Shown: positions 1-8,732, counted from the first letter of the stretch. The stretch is 61,936 nt of DNA from Pseudomonas typographi (GCF_014694385.1 NZ_JAAOCA010000033.1:1-61936), one strand, 5' to 3'. Numbers and translations are program-made. Notes: generated by a model not told the origin, from the letters alone.

Positions 1-1139
1 GCCCCCCCCTGGGTGGCCCAATAGAGCACGTCGCCGGCCGCCAGTGCCTGTTCATCGCCACTGATGCCCGTGGCCAGGTTCAAGGTGGTCTGCATCACCC
101 TGAACGGGCTCGCATTACCGCTCAACACCAGCGTGTCTATACCCAGGCTCAGGGGAATGTTCGCCTTGTGCAATGCCATGACCGGCGCCAGCCCGTAGCC
201 CACGCGCATCTCGCTCAGGGGCGTCAAGCACACGCTCGCGCCGCTTCGCGCAATGCTTTGCAGGTCTTCGGCATCCACGTGGGTGGCATGCACCAGTTGC
301 ACAGACGGGGCAAGCAACCCGCGTTCGGCCAATTGGCGCACGGCCTTTTTCTGCTGCGCCTGGGCGGTGACCGCGATATGGGTAGAGATTGGCAATCCAT
401 GGCTGGCGGCAAAGGCAAACTCTTGTTCCCATATGGGCGGTTCGGTGCGCTCTGGGCCGCGGATCGCCAGGCCCAGGTCCAGGCGATGCACCGCTGCCCC
501 GCGCCACTGCGCCTGAAGCCGTTCGATAGCGTCGAAGTCCATATGACCGTTCGCCGCCAGGTCCTGCGCGTAGCCATACCACAAACGCGCGCGCAGCCCG
601 CTGTCGGCCATCGCTTGCAGTTCGGCCTCGGCAAAGGCTGGGCTGCGCAGGTTATGGGCCCAGTTGTTGACGGTGGTGATACCGGCGTTCACCGCCTCGG
701 CCAGGCCCAGCTGTACGCCGAGGGCGGACAACGCAGGGGTAAAGCGTTGGCTGACCGCAAGCTGGTTCTTGAAAAACGTGTTGCCATGAGGCAACGGCGC
801 GCTGTTGCGCAGAAAGCTGTTCCAAAAATGCCAGTGGCCGTCGACCAGGCCGGGTATCAGAATCATGCCCGTGGCGTCGAGCACGCTGGCGCCTTTGCCC
901 TCAAGTTGCTGGCCGATCGCAACGATGCTGCCGTCGCGGATCAGCACGTCAGCTTCTGCCAGGTCACCTACCGCCGGGTCCATGCTCAGCACCGTCGCCC
1001 GCCGTATCAACAGGTGCTGCGCCTGGCGTGGTTTTACCGCGGGGGCATCGGCAGCCAGGGCAGGCAATGCCGCCCCTGCGGCCAGGGCCGCACCCTGTTT
1101 AAGCAGGGTACGGCGCTCGAGGTTGGCATCCACCGGCAT
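1..1139 (-). CDS. Amidohydrolase family protein with Tat-type leader (3' end outside window)
   Basis: This is a metal-dependent amidohydrolase of the cytosine deaminase/chlorohydrolase type; its substrate cannot be read from the sequence. The protein begins with RRTLLKQGAALAAG, a twin-arginine leader with an Ala-rich stretch, so export is likely. A beta-sandwich segment and the metal-binding DGHWHFW (HxH) follow, then STHI and VHATH histidines and a GIDT segment carrying the usual metal Asp. The frame stays open to the left edge, so the C-terminus is missing here. The start is fixed by AGGAG seven bases before the ATG at 1139. It is oriented with the Dabb and permease genes upstream on the same strand, but a gap of about 215 bases separates it from them. 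The family call is firm; the reaction (deamination or dechlorination of a cyclic amine) is only inferred from the family. Confidence 0.85.
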   Translation of the reverse strand, partial: MPVDANLERRTLLKQGAALAAGAALPALAADAPAVKPRQAQHLLIRRATVLSMDPAVGDLAEADVLIRDGSIVAIGQQLEGKGASVLDATGMILIPGLVDGHWHFWNSFLRNSAPLPHGNTFFKNQLAVSQRFTPALSALGVQLGLAEAVNAGITTVNNWAHNLRSPAFAEAELQAMADSGLRARLWYGYAQDLAANGHMDFDAIERLQAQWRGAAVHRLDLGLAIRGPERTEPPIWEQEFAFAASHGLPISTHIAVTAQAQQKKAVRQLAERGLLAPSVQLVHATHVDAEDLQSIARSGASVCLTPLSEMRVGYGLAPVMALHKANIPLSLGIDTLVLSGNASPFRVMQTTLNLATGISGDEQALAAGDVLYWATQGG

Positions 1140-1355
1140 GTTGAACTCCTGATCAAAGGCGCGCTGCGCCAGGTACGCAGCAAGGGGGCGTGTGGGGTCG
1201 TTATACCTGCGTGCCGGGTAAACTGCACGCGCGCAAGCCACCCACTCGGCCCTCTGCCGTGACGCGCCGCGGCACCTGCCCAGGGTTCACCGGCAAACGC
1301 CCTCACCGGGGCACTTGCTTGCGGGTTTACCCGGGGCGCTGCGGTTCCATGCCCA

Positions 1356-1649
1356 TTAGCACGTGTAATCGACCGCGACCCATTCGAAGTACTGCTTTAG
1401 GTCTGCCACCAACGCCTGATGCGCGGGGTGCGGCAGGCAACGCGCCACCGCCTCGGCGTCATCGAAGGTGGCATCGAGGATGTAGTCCCAGCAGATCGGC
1501 CGGTCCAGTTCGTTGGCCGCTACGGTCCAGGCGCGGGCGAAATCGATTTGCTGCTCCAGGGTGCGCATGTGCTCCACCAACCCCGCTTCCAGTGCAGCAT
1601 TTTCGGTAACTGCCGGCAAGCGGCGAAACAGCACAACGTGGCGCATCAT
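1356..1649 (-). CDS. Dabb (stress-responsive A/B barrel) family protein
   Basis: A 97-residue protein that starts MMRHVVLFR, the usual opening strand of the dimeric ferredoxin-like Dabb domain, and ends WVAVDYTC. It has the expected size for a one-domain Dabb protein. Members are small dimers, often in catabolic operons, acting as cyclases, decarboxylases or proteins of unknown role. Its start overlaps the stop of the SnoaL-like remnant (ATGA-type), so the two were once translationally coupled. A second ATG directly after the first could equally be used. The substrate is unknown. Confidence 0.75.
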   Translation of the reverse strand: MMRHVVLFRRLPAVTENAALEAGLVEHMRTLEQQIDFARAWTVAANELDRPICWDYILDATFDDAEAVARCLPHPAHQALVADLKQYFEWVAVDYTC

Positions 1650-2038
1650 GGCTGGGTGGCCTCCAAGTGGTAACCACGGCCGGCGTAATCGAAATCGACC
1701 AATTCATTGATGCCCACACCCTGTTGCGCGGGCGATGCGTAATAGGCACGGATTTCCCGGATCAGGCCACTGTGCTCATCGAATACATACCATTCATCGC
1801 CACGCAAGGCGGTGCCGAGCTTGTTTTTCCAGTGGGTCTACCCAATCACCGCTTCATGGCTGTCGTGGCTGAGCAGAATCTTTTCGATGGTCCACTGCGA
1901 GCCGAGGTTTTCCACACACCAAACCCATTTGCGGGCGATGGTGTCGGCGCTACGCCAGGGGATCTCGGGCAAGCCTGCGGGAAAATAGTGCACCGCATCG
2001 GCAGTGAAGCAGGCCACCAAGGCCTCATAGTCGGCCCC
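1646..2038 (-). pseudogene. SnoaL/NTF2-like gene remnant, 5'-truncated and with an in-frame stop
   Basis: Reading leftward from about 2038, the frame gives ADYEALVACFTADAVHYFP, a typical SnoaL-like ring-cyclase or nuclear-transport-factor-2 fold opening, then a TAG at 1838-1840. The same frame continues for about 60 residues (GDEWYVFDEHSG to LEATQP) to a stop at 1646. A single change of TGG to TAG would explain the stop. The N-terminus is gone: its place is taken by an ABC permease in another frame, joined at about 2034-2038. This was a polyketide-cyclase-like or catabolic accessory gene, and no full-length product is possible now. Confidence 0.75.
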
Positions 2039-2367
2039 ATCACCAGCGCATTGACCAGCCCTGTGGCCGGCAACCGCGCCCGTTGCAAGGCGTAGGCGGC
2101 CGGCACGCTGAGCACCACGGTCACCAGCGTGGTCAGGCAGGCGATCAGCAGGCTCTGGGTGGTCGAGCCCCACCAGGCCGGGTCTGTGAAGAATTGCCGG
2201 TAAAGCGCCAGGGAGAACACCTTGGGCGGGAACTCCATCTCGGTCGATGGGCTGAAGGAGATCGGCAGCACGATCAAACTGGGCAGCAATAGGAACAGGT
2301 AGCACGCCCAGGCCACCGTCGGGACGAACAGCGCGGCTGCCGCGCGGCGAGCGGAAGCCCCCCTCAT
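2034..2367 (-). pseudogene. Spermidine/putrescine-type ABC permease (PotC-like), 3' truncated
   Basis: The protein starts MRGASARRAAAALFVP and shows one strong membrane segment (VAWACYLFLLLPSLIVLPI), a periplasmic stretch with FFPPKVFSL-like spacing, and a second segment (LIACLTTLVTVVLSVPAAYAL). This is the normal beginning of a PotC-type permease. After about 112 residues homology stops abruptly at LVNALVMG, where the DNA switches to the SnoaL-like gene in another frame. The EAA loop and the last four membrane segments are missing. The ATG overlaps the stop of the upstream permease, so the two were co-translated. Loss of this half and of any nearby ATPase or binding protein means the importer cannot work. 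Confidence 0.85.
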
Positions 2368-3215
2368 GCCAACGCCCCCAGTGTGCCATTGCCGCCACGC
2401 ACGCGCCCGAGCACGATCACCAGCACCGCGGAGATCGCCAGCAACACCACGGCAATGGCCGAGGCGGCTGGCCAGTCGAGGGTCTGGCGGGTATAGAAGT
2501 CGATCAGGTTGGCGATCATCATGTCTTGCCGCCCGCCCAGCAGGGCCGGGGTAATGTACATACCGATCGACAAGGTGATGTTCATGATCACCCCGGCGAT
2601 GACCCCTGGCATGCTCAATGGCAGGGTAATGGTGCGGAAGATGCGCAAAGGCCCGGCCCCCATCACCTGGGCGGCTTTGGCGAGGTTAGGGTCTTGGGCC
2701 AACAGGCTGCCGAGCACGGAGAGAATCATGAACGGCAGCAGGTAGTTGACCATGCTGAGGATCGCCCCCAGGCGGTTGAACACCATCGGCAGGTTGACCG
2801 GGGCGCCCACCACGCTGCTGAACAATTGGTTGACCAGGCCATTGTGGCCCAACAATACGGTAAGGGCGAAGCTCTTGACCAAGATACTGGTCCAAAACGG
2901 CAACATCACCAGCATTAAGTAGCCTACCCGCCGGCGCGGCGTTTGGCGGGCCAGGTGCATGGCGACCGGGTAGCCGATGAACAAGCTGACCACGGTGGCG
3001 GTCACGCTGATGGCGAAGGTGGTACGCAGCACCTTGAAAAACAGGCTGCTGCTGAACAGCGCTTGATAGGCCTGCAGGCTTAATGCCCCCTCGCCCAGGC
3101 TCTCGCGGGCGGTCAGCAACAGGGGAAACACGAAAAACAGCAGCAGTAACACGAACAAGGGCGCCAGAAGCAGCGCTCCGGCGCGCCTGCTCAAATAAGA
3201 AGAGACACCCCCCAT
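2364..3215 (-). CDS. Spermidine/putrescine-type ABC transporter permease (PotB-like)
   Basis: An intact inner-membrane permease of 283 residues, the usual length for PotB/PotH. Six hydrophobic segments are visible, starting with ALLLAPLFVLLLLFFVFPLL, and the cytoplasmic EAA-like loop reads AAQVMGAGPLRIFRTITLP. GGGAGG lies directly before the ATG at 3215. The GTG at 3206 has better spacing and may be the true start. The partner permease downstream is truncated, and no ATPase or periplasmic binding protein gene remains nearby. The gene is therefore probably a survivor of a lost polyamine- or opine-type importer. It lies behind the XRE-cupin regulator and opposite amine-oxidizing genes, which fits an old amine-catabolic locus. 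Confidence 0.85.
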   Translation of the reverse strand: MGGVSSYLSRRAGALLLAPLFVLLLLFFVFPLLLTARESLGEGALSLQAYQALFSSSLFFKVLRTTFAISVTATVVSLFIGYPVAMHLARQTPRRRVGYLMLVMLPFWTSILVKSFALTVLLGHNGLVNQLFSSVVGAPVNLPMVFNRLGAILSMVNYLLPFMILSVLGSLLAQDPNLAKAAQVMGAGPLRIFRTITLPLSMPGVIAGVIMNITLSIGMYITPALLGGRQDMMIANLIDFYTRQTLDWPAASAIAVVLLAISAVLVIVLGRVRGGNGTLGALA

Positions 3216-3373
3216 CCTCCCACCCCTTTCAAGGCCCCGGTATCGAACTGAACCTGGGCCGGTTGCCATTAAGTGCTCATGGACGCCCCGGTGCCGACCC
3301 TGGCCGGCGTTCATGATCCGGACATAACACTGCGCTAAATAACAATCAGGATACTGAAATTAGTTAAGCACAA

Positions 3374-4000
3374 TCACTCGGTATCCACGTCGCAATTCAC
3401 CCAGAATACAATCGATTGGCTGGGGCCCGGGTTAGAAAACCGGTGGGGCAAATCGCTGGGGAACGAGAAACTGTCACCCCGGTGCAGCATGAACGTTCGT
3501 TCCTGGATCTTCAGCTCAAGCATCCCGGCGACCACAAAGCCAATTTCCTCCCCGCGGTGAACATAGAAATCGCTACCCGAACTGGCGCCGGGGTCCAGGC
3601 TCACATACAGGCCCTTGAGGTGCCGGCTGGCAGTGGACGACACTAAGTCCTTGCGCAGCCCCGCCGCGTCGATCAGCGGCTGGCGGCGGTCGGCACGGAT
3701 GATGTAAGGCGCATCGTTGTCGCTTTCATCGGGCGAGTCGAGCAGCCAGGCCGGCGCCACGCCCAGCGCGGCCCCCAGGCTGAACAGCGTACGCACGGTG
3801 GGCGACACCCGTTCACGCTCGACCTGAGACAAGGTACCGATGGAGATTCCCGCCATGCCCGCCAACTGCGCAAGGGTCAGCTTGCGCGCCCGGCGCAACT
3901 CACGAATACGCGCCCCCACTTTGGGGCCAGGCCCCGACGGTTCTGGTACGGTCCCGGCTTGTGCGCTTTCAGCGCCGTCCAATTGTGGGCTCATGTTCAC
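3374..4000 (-). CDS. XRE-family regulator with C-terminal cupin (PuuR-like)
   Basis: A 208-residue DNA-binding regulator. Residues about 28-85 form a helix-turn-helix of the Cro/C1 type (IRELRRARKLTLAQLAGMAG, then SIGTLSQVERERVSPTV). The C-terminal half is a cupin barrel with YVHRGEEIGFVVAG and HRGDSFSFPSDLPHRF, a small-molecule sensing module. Regulators of this build control putrescine, amino-acid and other nitrogen-compound catabolic operons. The gene is divergent from the aldehyde dehydrogenase operon across a 189-bp AT-rich gap that holds TTTTT and AAAAA tracts around 4085-4103. It therefore most likely controls that operon and perhaps the transporter genes behind it. Confidence 0.9.
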   Translation of the reverse strand: MNMSPQLDGAESAQAGTVPEPSGPGPKVGARIRELRRARKLTLAQLAGMAGISIGTLSQVERERVSPTVRTLFSLGAALGVAPAWLLDSPDESDNDAPYIIRADRRQPLIDAAGLRKDLVSSTASRHLKGLYVSLDPGASSGSDFYVHRGEEIGFVVAGMLELKIQERTFMLHRGDSFSFPSDLPHRFSNPGPSQSIVFWVNCDVDTE

Positions 4001-4189
4001 CTTTTACACCTGGCTGTTTTTTTGTCGGGTTTGCCTGAACGGCGCGAGCCGGTGGGGTACTGCGGCAGTCCGCCTCGTCGCCGTTTTTTAGTATATTGAA
4101 AAAGCAAAATTGTGGATATCCTGAAACTGTGCAACCATTTTTTGGGTCTCAGCCTGCCCTTTATTCCATTCCCGCGACAGGAGAAGAGC

Positions 4190-5683
4190 ATGACAGCGGC
4201 ATCCAGCCCATGGCACGCCAAGGCGGCCAAGCTTGTGTTCAATGGCGACGCGTTCATCGGCGGGCGCTATGTCAAGGCGCTTTCGGGCAAGACGTTCGAC
4301 ACCCTTAACCCGGCCACCGGCGCGGTGCTCGCCCAGGTGGCCGAAGGTGACCAGGCCGATGTCGAGCGTGCCGTTGCCTGTGCCAAACAGGCGTTCGAGC
4401 GCGGCACGTGGTCACGCATGGCCCCGGCTGAGCGCAAGCGCCGGCTGCTGCGCTTCGCTGACTTGATGCAAGCGCACGCAGAGGAATTGGCACTGCTCGA
4501 AACCCTGGACATGGGTAAACCGATCCGCGACAGCCTGGCCGTGGACATGCCGCTGTCGATTGGTTGCATGCGCTGGTACGCCGAAGCCATCGACAAGCTG
4601 TATGACGAAGTCGCCCCGACCGCTCCCACCGCCATTTCGCTGGTGCGCCGCGAGCCACTGGGCGTGGTCGCGGCGGTGGTGCCGTGGAATTTCCCGATGC
4701 TGATGGCGACTTGGAAGATCGCGCCGATTCTGGCGTCGGGCAATTCGGTGATTCTCAAGCCAGCCGAGCAGTCGTCGTTGACGGCGATCCGCATCGCCGA
4801 ATTCGCCGCCGCGGCCGACATTCCCGAGGGCGTGTTCAATGTGGTGCCGGGCTTCGGCGAAACCGCGGGCCGCGCCCTCGGCCTACACATGGATGTGGAC
4901 TGCATCGCCTTTACCGGCTCCACCGAGGTGGGCAAGTACTTTTTGCAATATGCCGCCCATTCGAATATGAAACGGGTGGGCCTGGAGTGCGGCGGCAAGT
5001 CGCCCAACATCATCCTCGCCGACGCCCCCGACTTGGACGCGGCCGCCACTTCCGCCGCCTGGGGCATCTTCTACAACCAGGGCGAGGTCTGTAACGCCGG
5101 GTCGCGGCTGATCATCGAGGCGGCAGTGAAGGAACAGGTGCTGGAAAAAGTCATCACGGTGGGGCGCGGCATGCGCGTCGGCGACCCGCTGGACCCGGCC
5201 ACCGATATCGGTGCGATGGTCGACGCCGGGCAAATGAAGCGGGTGCTACAGTACATCGACGCGGGTAAGGCCGAGGGTGCACGCTTGCGCCTGGGCGGCG
5301 AACAACGGGTGATCGGCGAAGGCTGCTTCATCGAGCCCACGGTGTTCGACAACGTCAACAACAGCATGAAAATCGCCCAGGAAGAGATCTTCGGGCCGGT
5401 GTTGGCGACGATCGAAGTCAAAGATGTCGACGAGGCTATCAAGGTCGGCAACGACACGATTTACGGCTTGGCCGCCGGCGTGTGGACGCGCGATATCAAC
5501 AAGGCGTTCCGGGTGTCCAGTGCGCTGAGGGCCGGCGTGGTCTGGGTTAACTGCTTTGACCATGGCGATATATCCTCGCCCTTCGGCGGCTTCAAGCAAT
5601 CCGGTTCCGGGCGCGACAAGTCGCTGCATGCGTTCGACAAATACACCGACGTCAAGGCCACCTGGATCAACCTCGGCGCCTGA
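4190..5683 (+). CDS. NAD(P)+-dependent aldehyde dehydrogenase (PuuC-like)
   Basis: A complete 497-residue aldehyde dehydrogenase that would oxidize an aldehyde, probably an aminoaldehyde, to the acid. The cofactor-binding PWNFPM and FTGST motifs are present. The catalytic general base is Glu266 in LECGGKSPN and the nucleophile is Cys301 in GEVCNAGS. The start at 4190 is chosen because AGGAG sits seven bases upstream; an in-frame ATG at 4112 has no such site. The next genes follow at 16 and 10 bases, forming an operon with a DapA-like aldolase and an FAD amine oxidase. This set resembles gamma-glutamyl-putrescine or related amine breakdown, where the oxidase makes the aldehyde this enzyme oxidizes. 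The exact substrate is inferred only from context. Confidence 0.92.
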   Translation: MTAASSPWHAKAAKLVFNGDAFIGGRYVKALSGKTFDTLNPATGAVLAQVAEGDQADVERAVACAKQAFERGTWSRMAPAERKRRLLRFADLMQAHAEELALLETLDMGKPIRDSLAVDMPLSIGCMRWYAEAIDKLYDEVAPTAPTAISLVRREPLGVVAAVVPWNFPMLMATWKIAPILASGNSVILKPAEQSSLTAIRIAEFAAAADIPEGVFNVVPGFGETAGRALGLHMDVDCIAFTGSTEVGKYFLQYAAHSNMKRVGLECGGKSPNIILADAPDLDAAATSAAWGIFYNQGEVCNAGSRLIIEAAVKEQVLEKVITVGRGMRVGDPLDPATDIGAMVDAGQMKRVLQYIDAGKAEGARLRLGGEQRVIGEGCFIEPTVFDNVNNSMKIAQEEIFGPVLATIEVKDVDEAIKVGNDTIYGLAAGVWTRDINKAFRVSSALRAGVVWVNCFDHGDISSPFGGFKQSGSGRDKSLHAFDKYTDVKATWINLGA

Positions 5684-5699
5684 CCCCAGGGAGCATTCC

Positions 5700-6620
5700 A
5701 TGCCCACGTTGCAATTGCGCGGCTTGCTGCCGGCCTTCCCCACCCCGCTGGCCGAGGCTGGCGGCGTCGATATCCCGGCGTTGCGCACACTGGTCAGCTA
5801 CATGTTGGAACAGGGCGCCAGCGGCCTGGTGCCCCTGGGCGGCACCGGGGAGTACACGGCGCTCTCGCACCGGGCGCGCATCCAGGTGATCGAACAGACC
5901 GTGGCAGTGGCGGCCGGGCGCGTGCCGGTGGTAGCCGGCGTGCTGTCGCCGGGACTTAACGACGCCATCGAGGCGGGCAAGGCATTTCACCAGGCTGGGG
6001 CGGATGCCTTGATGGTGATCGCGCCCTATTACGCGAAAAACACCCAAGCCGGGGTGCTCCATTACCTGCGCGAAGTGCGCGCCGCCGTCGAGCTGCCCAT
6101 CGTGCTGTACGACAACCAGGCCCGTAGCCACTTCGTGATCCAGCCGGACACCATCGGTATCCTCGCCGAGGGAACCGTGGTGGTCGGCATGAAGGCATCG
6201 AACACCGACCTTTACCACTTCGACCAAGTGATGCAGTGCGTCGGTGCCGACTTCCAGATGCTCAGCGGCCAAGACACGTTGTTCGCCCAGCAGGTGGTCA
6301 TGGGCGCTCGCGGCGGCGTGCTGACCTCCGCGGTGTTGCTGCCCGGGGTGTGGAACGAGGTGCAGCGGCTGGCCGAGGCGGACCGTTTCAGAGAAACACG
6401 GGGCCTGCAGCGCACGCTCTGCCCACTGATGGATGCGCTGTTCGCCGAGGAAAACCCGGTGCCACTGCGCGCTGCGCTGGCCATGCTCGGCATGCCCTGT
6501 GGCCGTTCGCTAGCGCCCCTGCTGCCCATGTTCGCAGCGCTTGGCACCCGGCTGTTGAGCGTATTGAACGCGCTACACCAAAGCGGCGCCCTGCCCCTCG
6601 CACCTGCCCCACTGCGATAG
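5700..6620 (+). CDS. Dihydrodipicolinate synthase/N-acetylneuraminate lyase family protein
   Basis: A 306-residue class I aldolase-type TIM barrel. The substrate loop GGTGEYTALS and the Schiff-base lysine, Lys165 in VGMKASNTDL, are both present, so the enzyme should be active. The start has AGGGAG nine bases upstream. It sits between the aldehyde dehydrogenase and the FAD oxidase, 16 and 10 bases apart, in a probable three-gene operon. This is a catabolic aldolase or hydratase rather than lysine-biosynthetic DapA, because of its setting and a divergent C-terminus (GMPCGRSLAPLLPMF). Such DapA homologues often act on keto acids made from amino or hydroxy acids. The substrate is unknown. Confidence 0.85.
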   Translation: MPTLQLRGLLPAFPTPLAEAGGVDIPALRTLVSYMLEQGASGLVPLGGTGEYTALSHRARIQVIEQTVAVAAGRVPVVAGVLSPGLNDAIEAGKAFHQAGADALMVIAPYYAKNTQAGVLHYLREVRAAVELPIVLYDNQARSHFVIQPDTIGILAEGTVVVGMKASNTDLYHFDQVMQCVGADFQMLSGQDTLFAQQVVMGARGGVLTSAVLLPGVWNEVQRLAEADRFRETRGLQRTLCPLMDALFAEENPVPLRAALAMLGMPCGRSLAPLLPMFAALGTRLLSVLNALHQSGALPLAPAPLR

Positions 6621-6630
6621 GGTGCGCGCC

Positions 6631-7914
6631 ATGGACAGCGTGGGTTTGGCCAATACCGTGTACCGCGAAACTGCCGCCGAGCTAACCCTCGCGGCGCCGC
6701 TCGAAGGCGCCCACCGCATCGATTTCGCGGTGGTCGGGGCCGGCATCACTGGGCTGTCGACGGCCTTGCACTTGGCCGAGGCTGGGCATCAGGTCGCCGT
6801 ACTGGAGGCCCATGAGCCGGGATGGGGTGCGTCTGGGCGCAACGGCGGCCAACTCAACCCCGGGCTTAAATACGACCCGGACGACATCGTCCGGCAATTC
6901 GGCGCAGCGCTCGGCACGCGCATGGTGGAATTCGGTTGGTCGAGCACCGAGTTCACCCTGGCCTTGATCCAACGCCTGGGCATCGACTGTGATGCACGGC
7001 AGAACGGCACCTTGCGCGCCGCGCCGAACGCCCATGCCGGCCGCTCGATAAACCGCACCCTGGAGCAATCCGCGCGCTGGGGCATGCCCGTCGAAGCCCT
7101 GGGCCCGGCAGCCATGGCCGAGCTGACCGGGACCGATCGCTACGGCTGTGGCCTGCTCGATCGCCGTGGTGGCGACCTTAACCCGCTGAAGTACGTTCGC
7201 GGCCTCGCCCATGCGGTGGCCAACGCCGGCGGCCACATCTTCCCCCACAGCCAAGCGCTGTCGCTCAAGCGCCTGGGCGATGGCTGGGACATCCGCACTG
7301 GCGGCGGCCGGGTGCTCGCCAGCCAAGTGCTGATTGCCACCAACGGCTACACCGGTGCGCTTTGGCCGGGGCTGGCGCAGTCGCTGGTGCCGGTTTACAG
7401 CGCCATCGCCGCGACCGAACCGCTGCCGCCCGCGCTCGCGGCGGGTATTCTTCCCGGCCGGCAAGTGGCATTCGAAACCGGGCGGATCACCGTCTATTAC
7501 CGCATCGACAGCCAAGGCCGGCTGCTCATGGGCGGGCGCGGCCCTATGCGGCCCATCCACTCCCCCGCGCCGTTGGATAACCTAACCGGCTACGCCCGCG
7601 CACTCTGGCCGCAGTTGAGTCACGTGCAATGGACCCACGGCTGGAACGGCCAAGTGGCGATCACCCCGGACCACCACCTGCACGTACACGAACCAGCCCC
7701 CGGGTTAACCGCCTGCGTAGGCTACAACGGCCGGGGGGTGGCCCTTGCTACGGCCATGGGCAAAGTGCTGGCCGAACACATGGCCGGTGCGGATCGCGAC
7801 CAATTCCCGATGCCCTTCTCGCCCATCAAACCGATGCGCTTTCACAGGTTCTGGCCGGTGGGGGTGCAGCTCGCCATTGTTTCTGGGCGGGTGAAGGATC
7901 GATTAGGTTTTTGA
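6631..7914 (+). CDS. FAD-dependent oxidoreductase (PuuB/DadA-type amine oxidase)
   Basis: A 427-residue flavoprotein with an N-terminal dinucleotide fold (VVGAGITGLSTALHLAEAG, then VAVLEA) and GWGASGRNGGQLNPG, the hallmark of glycine-oxidase-like amine oxidases such as gamma-glutamylputrescine oxidase. A C-terminal VGYNGRGVALATAMGK closes the FAD site. It would oxidize an amine to an imine or aldehyde with O2 or another acceptor, feeding the dehydrogenase at the head of the operon. The ATG at 6631 follows AGGG by eight bases; a GTG at 6622 is an alternative start. The reading frame ends cleanly, just ahead of the debris region. Confidence 0.88.
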   Translation: MDSVGLANTVYRETAAELTLAAPLEGAHRIDFAVVGAGITGLSTALHLAEAGHQVAVLEAHEPGWGASGRNGGQLNPGLKYDPDDIVRQFGAALGTRMVEFGWSSTEFTLALIQRLGIDCDARQNGTLRAAPNAHAGRSINRTLEQSARWGMPVEALGPAAMAELTGTDRYGCGLLDRRGGDLNPLKYVRGLAHAVANAGGHIFPHSQALSLKRLGDGWDIRTGGGRVLASQVLIATNGYTGALWPGLAQSLVPVYSAIAATEPLPPALAAGILPGRQVAFETGRITVYYRIDSQGRLLMGGRGPMRPIHSPAPLDNLTGYARALWPQLSHVQWTHGWNGQVAITPDHHLHVHEPAPGLTACVGYNGRGVALATAMGKVLAEHMAGADRDQFPMPFSPIKPMRFHRFWPVGVQLAIVSGRVKDRLGF

Positions 7915-7932
7915 AACCTAATGCCACGCCGC

Positions 7933-8139
7933 CTACTTCAAGCTGGCCATCGCGTCCGCTTCCGGACCTTTCCAGTCCCGCTGCGAGAGGTTGCGGGGTT
8001 GCAAAGGCTCGATCTTGCCGACGATAAGCAAGAAAGAGAGCGCACCGACCAGGCAAACACCACCGGCGGCGACCAACGGGATAACGAAAGACCCGGAATT
8101 GAAGGCAAGCATCAAACCGGTAAAGCTGGCACTGCCGAT
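7933..8139 (-). pseudogene. C-terminal fragment of an MFS transporter
   Basis: About 68 residues ending GKIEPLQPRNLSQRDWKGPEADAMASLK. One complete membrane helix is visible (FVIPLVAAGGVCLVGALSFLLIVG). The pattern matches the last transmembrane helix and tail of anion:cation symporter-type MFS proteins. The N-terminal eleven helices are absent; homology fades at about 8139, where a different fragment begins. It is a leftover, not a gene. Confidence 0.7.
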
Positions 8140-8148
8140 ATCGGCGAT

Positions 8149-8229
8149 ATTGGACTCTCCGATGCTGAGTTGGACACCGTTTACGCGAAGATGCGCGAGA
8201 TCGGGGCCGAGATCGAATTCTGTACGTGA
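8149..8229 (+). pseudogene. Possible VOC/glyoxalase-family fragment
   Basis: A short stretch reading SDAELDTVYAKMREIGAEIEF, which resembles the helix and strand of a vicinal-oxygen-chelate domain just before the DEPWGVR-type segment. It stops at a TGA at 8227. Only about 26 residues support this, on the opposite strand to the MFS remnant it abuts. It may be chance similarity. Confidence 0.3.
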
Positions 8230-8325
8230 TGGCAGATCATTTTGCAGCGGACACGAAGTGGCATGGGCCAGCCTTTGGTCGGTGCAGGCTTGGCCTTTGC
8301 GTCTTGCGGCCGCTGGAATGAAATA

Positions 8326-8347
8326 AACCCGGCGCTGCGGCCGGGCT
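8326..8347 (-). terminator. Rho-independent terminator of the small acidic gene
   Basis: Arms CCCGGC (8328-8333) and GCCGGG (8340-8345) around a six-base loop, followed in minus-strand reading by TTTATTT. It lies nine bases past the stop of the minus-strand gene that ends at 8356. Confidence 0.65.
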
Positions 8348-8355
8348 TATGCGGA

Positions 8356-8574
8356 TTACATCGCTGCTGATGGCGGGTCTTCATCGGAAAGCGGATCGTC
8401 GTCTGGAAGAGGCGATTCATCATCAGGATTTAAGGGAATTTCGCCCTCATGATCAGGAAGGCTTCCGCCACCGGGGCGATCGGCTGGATTGACGCCTGGC
8501 TCTATCGGATCAAGCGGATCAGTCGAATCGGGGTCATTTTCGAATCCACCTTGTTGTTTGATGTCGCTGTTCAT
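8356..8574 (-). CDS. Small acidic Pro/Asp-rich protein of unknown function
   Basis: A 72-residue protein with no hydrophobic segment, made largely of Asp, Pro, Glu and Ser (for example DPLDPIEPGVNPADRP and DDESPLPDDDPLSDEDPP). It is predicted to be disordered and strongly acidic. It is supported as a real gene by GGAGGTG seven bases before the ATG at 8574 and by a terminator just after its stop. Pseudomonas genomes carry many such short acidic proteins, but no function can be named. It stands alone among gene fragments. Confidence 0.65.
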   Translation of the reverse strand: MNSDIKQQGGFENDPDSTDPLDPIEPGVNPADRPGGGSLPDHEGEIPLNPDDESPLPDDDPLSDEDPPSAAM

Positions 8575-8732
8575 ATACACCTCCGATAGCCCCAGCAGGT
8601 GGCCAAGGCTTGCAGATTGGAGGCGCGGTACATCCCCTCGTGCCGGGAATTAGCTGAACGGTCAACTACAACGGGTCTGCCACGACTGATGCTAAGTCAA
8701 TCTTCACCCAGAGCCAGCTCCGCGCGCCTCTC

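Noticed and set aside
168..1262. Plus-strand 364-codon frame at the left edge
   Set aside because: The minus strand encodes a convincing amidohydrolase through the same bases; the plus frame shows no motif.
4085..4103. TTTTT-N9-AAAAA symmetric tract as the XRE-cupin operator
   Set aside because: Only the homopolymer arms match; the centre is not palindromic, so it is no better than an AT-rich promoter element.
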